Shown one piece after another: positions 6,763-9,736 of a stretch of DNA of 9,736 nucleotides. The position numbers and the translations under genes were made by a program. Under the pieces are notes generated by a model. It was not told the DNA's origin, searched no databases, and saw only the letters and a program-made list of their open reading frames with translations. The stretch spans positions 1 through 9,736 of the forward strand of contig JBGPOW010000168.1 in NCBI GenBank assembly GCA_041488235.1. The letters run 5' to 3'. Origin of the DNA: DP-19 sp041488235. Its GTDB lineage: Bacteria > Desulfobacterota > Binatia > UTPRO1. The stretch's first letter is position 1; each line of letters begins with the position of its first letter.

Positions 6763-7830
6763 CTACCCCGCCCGCCGCGCTTTCAGCGCGTAGATGTACG
6801 CCAGGATCTCGGCGACCGCGCGATAGAGCGTCCCCGGAATCTGGCCGCCGATCGGCACCGCCCGGAAGAGAGCGCGCGCGAGCGCCCGCCGCTCGAGGAT
6901 CGGCACCCCGGATCGGCGCGCGATTTCCTTGATGCGCTCGGCGACGTGCTCGGCGCCCTTCGCGACGACGACGGGGGCGCCCGTCTCACCGGGTGTGTAG
7001 CGCAACGCCACCGCGAGGTGCACCGGGTTCGTGACGACGACGTCGGCGCGCGGCACCTCGTCGAGCATGCGGCGGCGCGCGATCTGCTGGTACGCGCGCT
7101 TCACACGCGCTTTCATCTGCGGATCGCCTTCCGCTTGGCGGCGCTCGTCCTTCACCTCGGCCTTGGTCATGCGCAGGCTCATGCGGTGCTGGCGACGCTG
7201 CCACGCGTAGTCGCAGGCGGCGAGGATCGAGATCGCCCCCGTCGCCCAGAGCACGATGTGGCCGAGCTCGCGACCGGCGACCGCGAGGATCTCGCGCGGC
7301 CCGCTCGCGGCGAGCGGCACGATGTGGTCCTCGATCTTCAGCACGAGGCGCCACGTGATCCAGCCGACGAGCGCGATCTTGACGAGTGCCTTCACGAGCT
7401 CGACGCCGCCGCGCTTCGAGAAGAGGCGCTGAAATCCCTTCGACGGCGAGATCTTGCTCAGGTCCGGAAGGATGCGCTTCGGCAGCACGCGAAAACCGAC
7501 TTGTGCCGTCGTCGCGACGAGGCCGACCGTGCCGGTGACGGCGAGAATCGGCCAGACGGCTCCCACCGTGTCGCTGGCGAGGCGGCGCATGACCTCGCCC
7601 ATCTGTGCTGGGGTGAAGTCGGTCGCCGACGCGGCAACGAGGCTGCGGCGCATCATCTCGCGCAGCGCGCCGACGAGCGCCGGTCCGCGGTGCGACATCA
7701 CCACCACCGCGGCGAAGAGCACCGCCGCCGCCGTGACCTCGGCCGATTGCGGCACCTGCCCCTCGGCGCGCGCCTCCTCCCGGCGCTTGGGAGTCGGTTC
7801 TTCGGTTTTACTGTGGACGTCCTCGGCCAT
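6763..7830 (-). CDS. flhB: FlhB, export apparatus substrate-specificity switch
   Basis: FlhB wraps the FliPQR gate and, after cutting itself between Asn and Pro, switches export from rod/hook to filament substrates. The product is 355 residues, the normal length. It starts with the family tail SKTEEPTPKRREEARAEGQV, followed by four membrane segments (about 31-47, 88-108, 144-163, 186-205). The cytoplasmic domain includes MTKAEVKDERRQAEGDPQ and the autocleavage region ADVVVTN-PVH-LAVALRY. Asn268 and Pro269 are kept, but the third residue is Val270 where nearly all homologues have Thr, giving NPVH. IPGTLYRAVAEILAYIY close to the end is also family-typical. The ATG is three bases after the fliR stop (TGA-GCC-ATG) with no strong ribosome binding site, which suggests coupling to fliR translation. 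Confidence 0.96.
   Translation of the reverse strand: MAEDVHSKTEEPTPKRREEARAEGQVPQSAEVTAAAVLFAAVVVMSHRGPALVGALREMMRRSLVAASATDFTPAQMGEVMRRLASDTVGAVWPILAVTGTVGLVATTAQVGFRVLPKRILPDLSKISPSKGFQRLFSKRGGVELVKALVKIALVGWITWRLVLKIEDHIVPLAASGPREILAVAGRELGHIVLWATGAISILAACDYAWQRRQHRMSLRMTKAEVKDERRQAEGDPQMKARVKRAYQQIARRRMLDEVPRADVVVTNPVHLAVALRYTPGETGAPVVVAKGAEHVAERIKEIARRSGVPILERRALARALFRAVPIGGQIPGTLYRAVAEILAYIYALKARRAG
7018..7029 (-). other. Codons for the variant FlhB autocleavage motif NPVH
   Basis: AAC CCG GTG CAC encode Asn268-Pro269-Val270-His271 of FlhB. The canonical motif is NPTH, cut between Asn and Pro after Asn cyclisation. One base-pair change cannot turn GTG into a Thr codon, so a single sequencing error does not explain the variant. 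Confidence 0.85.
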
Positions 7831-7833
7831 GGC

Positions 7834-8634
7834 TCAGTGGAGCGCCCGCATGATGCCGGCGAGCGTGGTCGCCATCTCGGCGAACGAGGTCTCGAGAAGA
7901 CGGATCGTGAACGGCTGTGACGCGGTCAGCATGAAGAGCCCGACCGCGACGTTCAGCGGAAAGCCGACGATGAAGACGTTCAGCTGCGGAATGAGCTTGG
8001 AGAGCACCCCCATCGCGCCGTTGATCAGCAGCAGCATGACGAGGATCGGCGCGGCGACCCGCAGGGCGACGACGAAGATGCCGCCGGCGAGGACGAGCAC
8101 GCGCCCGAGGCCGTCCGTCGCCGGGAAGCCGCCGCCGATCGGCACCAGCGTGAAGCTCTCGGCGATCGCCCGGATCAGGATGTGGTGGCCGTCGACGGCG
8201 AGGAAGACGAGGAGCGCCAACAGATTCTGCCACTGCGCGAGCGCGGTGACGTGCTCCTGCGTCTGCGGGTCGATGAGGTTCGAAAGCCCGACGCCCATCT
8301 GGATGCCGGCGAGCTGCCCGGCCATCTGCACGCCGCCGAAAACGAACTGCGCGACCATGCCGACGGTGAAGCCGATCGAGACCTCGAGGGCGAGCGCGGC
8401 GAAGAGCCGAATCGGCCCGGCGTCGTCGGCGATCGCCGTCGCCGCCTGCGCCGGGATCGCCGGCAGCATCGCCAGCGCCAAGAAAAACGCGAGCGCTGCG
8501 CGCACACGCACCGGCGCCGTCCGCGAGCCGAGGATCGGCGCGACCATGAAGAGACCGCCGACGCGCGCGAGCGCGAGCACGAACACGACCATGCGCGGCA
8601 ACGTGAGCGCGACGAGCGCGGCGCCGAGATTCAT
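7834..8634 (-). CDS. fliR: FliR, flagellar export gate membrane protein
   Basis: FliR joins five FliP and four FliQ subunits in the helical export gate at the centre of the basal body. The product is 266 residues, close to the usual 260. It is very hydrophobic, with about six membrane segments. Family landmarks are LARVGGLFMVAPILGSR near the N-terminus, the loop DGHHILIRAIAESF in the middle, and the conserved IPQLNVFIVGFPLNVAVGL toward the C-terminus. The ATG at 8634 overlaps the fliQ stop (ATGA) and begins MNLGAALVALTLPR as in homologues. A longer in-frame start near 8700 would only translate the end of fliQ in another frame and adds no hydrophobic or family-like sequence, so it was not chosen. 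flhB follows after three bases. Confidence 0.95.
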   Translation of the reverse strand: MNLGAALVALTLPRMVVFVLALARVGGLFMVAPILGSRTAPVRVRAALAFFLALAMLPAIPAQAATAIADDAGPIRLFAALALEVSIGFTVGMVAQFVFGGVQMAGQLAGIQMGVGLSNLIDPQTQEHVTALAQWQNLLALLVFLAVDGHHILIRAIAESFTLVPIGGGFPATDGLGRVLVLAGGIFVVALRVAAPILVMLLLINGAMGVLSKLIPQLNVFIVGFPLNVAVGLFMLTASQPFTIRLLETSFAEMATTLAGIMRALH

Positions 8635-8900
8635 CGCAGCAACCCCGGAATCGATTCGAAGAGCGCGGTCGTATAGTTGAGCATCTTCTGCAGCATCCAC
8701 GGCCCGAAGAGCGCGAGCGCGAGGATCGTCGCGCCGATCTTCGGGATGAACGTGAGCGTCATCTCGTGGATCTGTGTCAGCGCTTGGAAGATGCTCACCG
8801 CGAGACCGGCGACCAGGCCGAAGAGCAGCACCGGTCCGGCGAGGATCAGCGTCATCTCGAGCGCGTTGCGGCCGAGCTGCAGGACGTTCTCCGGATTCAC
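8631..8900 (-). CDS. fliQ: FliQ, flagellar export gate subunit
   Basis: FliQ is a small two-helix membrane subunit of the FliPQR export gate. The product is 89 residues, exactly the family length. Two hydrophobic hairpin segments (about 15-37 and 56-74) flank the signature QALTQIHEMTLTFIPK at 39-54, which is almost invariant in FliQ and its injectisome relatives. The start is a GTG at 8900, with GAGGG seven bases upstream lying just at the fliP stop, ten bases away. Its stop overlaps the fliR ATG. Nothing unusual is seen. Confidence 0.96.
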   Translation of the reverse strand: MNPENVLQLGRNALEMTLILAGPVLLFGLVAGLAVSIFQALTQIHEMTLTFIPKIGATILALALFGPWMLQKMLNYTTALFESIPGLLR

Positions 8901-8910
8901 GGACGGGCCC

Positions 8911-9726
8911 TCACTGGAAGCTCCGGATCAGCGAGCTGATGAGCAGGTTCCAGCCGTCGACGAGGACGAAGATCATCAGCTTGAACGGCAGCGAGATCAG
9001 CACCGGCGGCAACGTGATCATCCCCATCGAGGTGAGGATCGAGGCGACGACCATGTCGAGGACGAGGAACGGGATGTAGACCATGAAGCTGATCTGGAAC
9101 GCCGTCTTCAGCTCCGAGATCATGAACGCCGGGATCACCACCTCGGGCGGCACGTCGGCGGCGTTGTCGGGTCGCGCGTGCTGGCTGATCCCGAGAAACA
9201 GCGCCAGGTCCTTCTCGCGCGTCTGCCGCAGCATGAAGGCGCGGAGCGGCTGAAACCCGCGCTCCAGCGCCTCGACGGGCGGCGTGCTCTCTTGCAGATA
9301 CGGCTGCACCGCGTCCTGGTTCACCTGCCGCAGCGTCGGCATCATCACGAAGAACGTCAGGAAGAGCGCGAGCGCGACGATGACTTGGTTCGGCGGCATC
9401 TGCTGCGTGCCGACCGCCTGCCGTACGAACGCGAGGACGATCACGATCCGCACGAACGCCGAGACGCCGATCAGGATCGCGGGCGCGAACGACAGCAGCG
9501 TGAACAGCAGCATCAACTGAATACTCGTCGAGAGACCGTCGCCGTTGCCGCCGACCTCCAGCGACAACTGCGGCAGCGCGGCGTGTCCTGGGGTCGCGCT
9601 CAGGAGCAGCGTCGCGATCGTCGTCGCGAAGACGAAAACGCTGATCGCGTGGCGTCCGGGCGGCGGGTTCGAGGGAGGGGCAGTCGTCGCCGCACCCCGC
9701 GTGCGCAAGAGGTTCAGTGCGCACAA
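8911..9726 (-). CDS. fliP: FliP, flagellar export gate subunit (start uncertain, near window edge)
   Basis: FliP forms the pentameric core of the export gate. Counting from a TTG at 9726 the product is 271 residues. A hydrophobic signal peptide (about 28-44) ends in ATPGHA, likely cleaved before ALPQLSLEV. Membrane segments at about 70-88 and 115-130 follow. The second family signature PAFMISELKTAFQI spans 199-212, then SMGMITLPP (233-241) and FKLMIFVLVDGW (248-259). The start is not secure. The frame stays open to the right edge, contains no ATG or GTG before the signal peptide, and neither TTG (9726 or 9708) has a visible ribosome binding site. The true start may lie outside the window, probably near the end of fliO. 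The 25-odd residues before the hydrophobic core are longer than usual for this signal peptide. Confidence 0.93.
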   Translation of the reverse strand: MCALNLLRTRGAATTAPPSNPPPGRHAISVFVFATTIATLLLSATPGHAALPQLSLEVGGNGDGLSTSIQLMLLFTLLSFAPAILIGVSAFVRIVIVLAFVRQAVGTQQMPPNQVIVALALFLTFFVMMPTLRQVNQDAVQPYLQESTPPVEALERGFQPLRAFMLRQTREKDLALFLGISQHARPDNAADVPPEVVIPAFMISELKTAFQISFMVYIPFLVLDMVVASILTSMGMITLPPVLISLPFKLMIFVLVDGWNLLISSLIRSFQ

Positions 9727-9736
9727 CGGGTGTGGC

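Noticed and set aside
4708..7920. Very long plus-strand open frame (about 1070 residues) opposite flhA and flhB
   Set aside because: It mirrors two unmistakable genes on the other strand. Its product is dominated by Arg, Asp, Glu, Ala and His, as expected from the antisense of GC-biased codons encoding a membrane protein. It shows no family motif.

Overview
The window is a compact, one-directional piece of a flagellar gene cluster. Every convincing gene lies on the minus strand, so it reads from the right edge to the left: fliP, fliQ, fliR, flhB, flhA, flhF, flhG (fleN/ylxH), fliA, a small membrane-anchored coiled-coil protein of the DUF2802/DUF6115 type, then flgF and the first 158 codons of flgG, which runs off the left edge. 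The DNA is very GC-rich with strongly GC-biased third codon positions, which is why long spurious open frames lie antisense to the real genes. Gene order and content (fliPQR-flhB-flhA-flhF-flhG-fliA-DUF-flgFG, separate flgF and flgG) look like a Gram-negative polar-flagellum cluster of the Geobacter/'deltaproteobacterial' kind. A high-GC member of Desulfobacterota, Myxococcota, Binatota or a relative is plausible, but this is inferred from order and composition, not shown.

Right part (about 4612-9736): five inner-membrane components of the flagellar type III export apparatus. FliP, FliQ and FliR form the helical export gate, FlhB wraps the gate and switches substrate specificity, and FlhA forms the nonameric ring that docks chaperone-substrate complexes. 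Middle part (1933-4612): FlhF (SRP-family GTPase placing the flagellum) and FlhG (MinD-like ATPase limiting flagellar number) are followed by FliA (sigma-28). From fliQ to fliA the junctions are start/stop overlaps or gaps of three bases, the mark of a translationally coupled operon. Left part (1-1913): a small single-pass coiled-coil protein, then a 223-base stretch with almost no credible coding signal, then flgF-flgG for the proximal and distal rod.

The most informative non-gene signal is in that stretch. A near-consensus sigma-54 promoter (TGGCAT-N5-TTGCT, 1248-1263, minus strand) has exact -24/-12 spacing. It would start transcription about 18 bases before the flgF GTG and its GGGGAG ribosome binding site. 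About 130-155 bases further upstream is a 7-bp-arm palindrome CCGGCAA-GTT-TTGCCGG with a second CGGCAAG copy 14 bases away, a plausible enhancer for an NtrC-type flagellar activator. The cluster therefore probably has a transcriptional break here: an early export/regulator/sigma-28 operon to the right and a sigma-54-dependent rod operon to the left.

Two protein-level oddities stand out. FlhB has NPVH instead of the usual NPTH at its self-cleavage site. FlhG lacks the N-terminal DQAxxLR motif with which FlhG normally stimulates the FlhF GTPase. I saw no mobile elements, tRNA/rRNA genes, CRISPR arrays or convincing intrinsic terminators. Apart from these regulatory and motif-level points, the window is a conventional flagellar locus.
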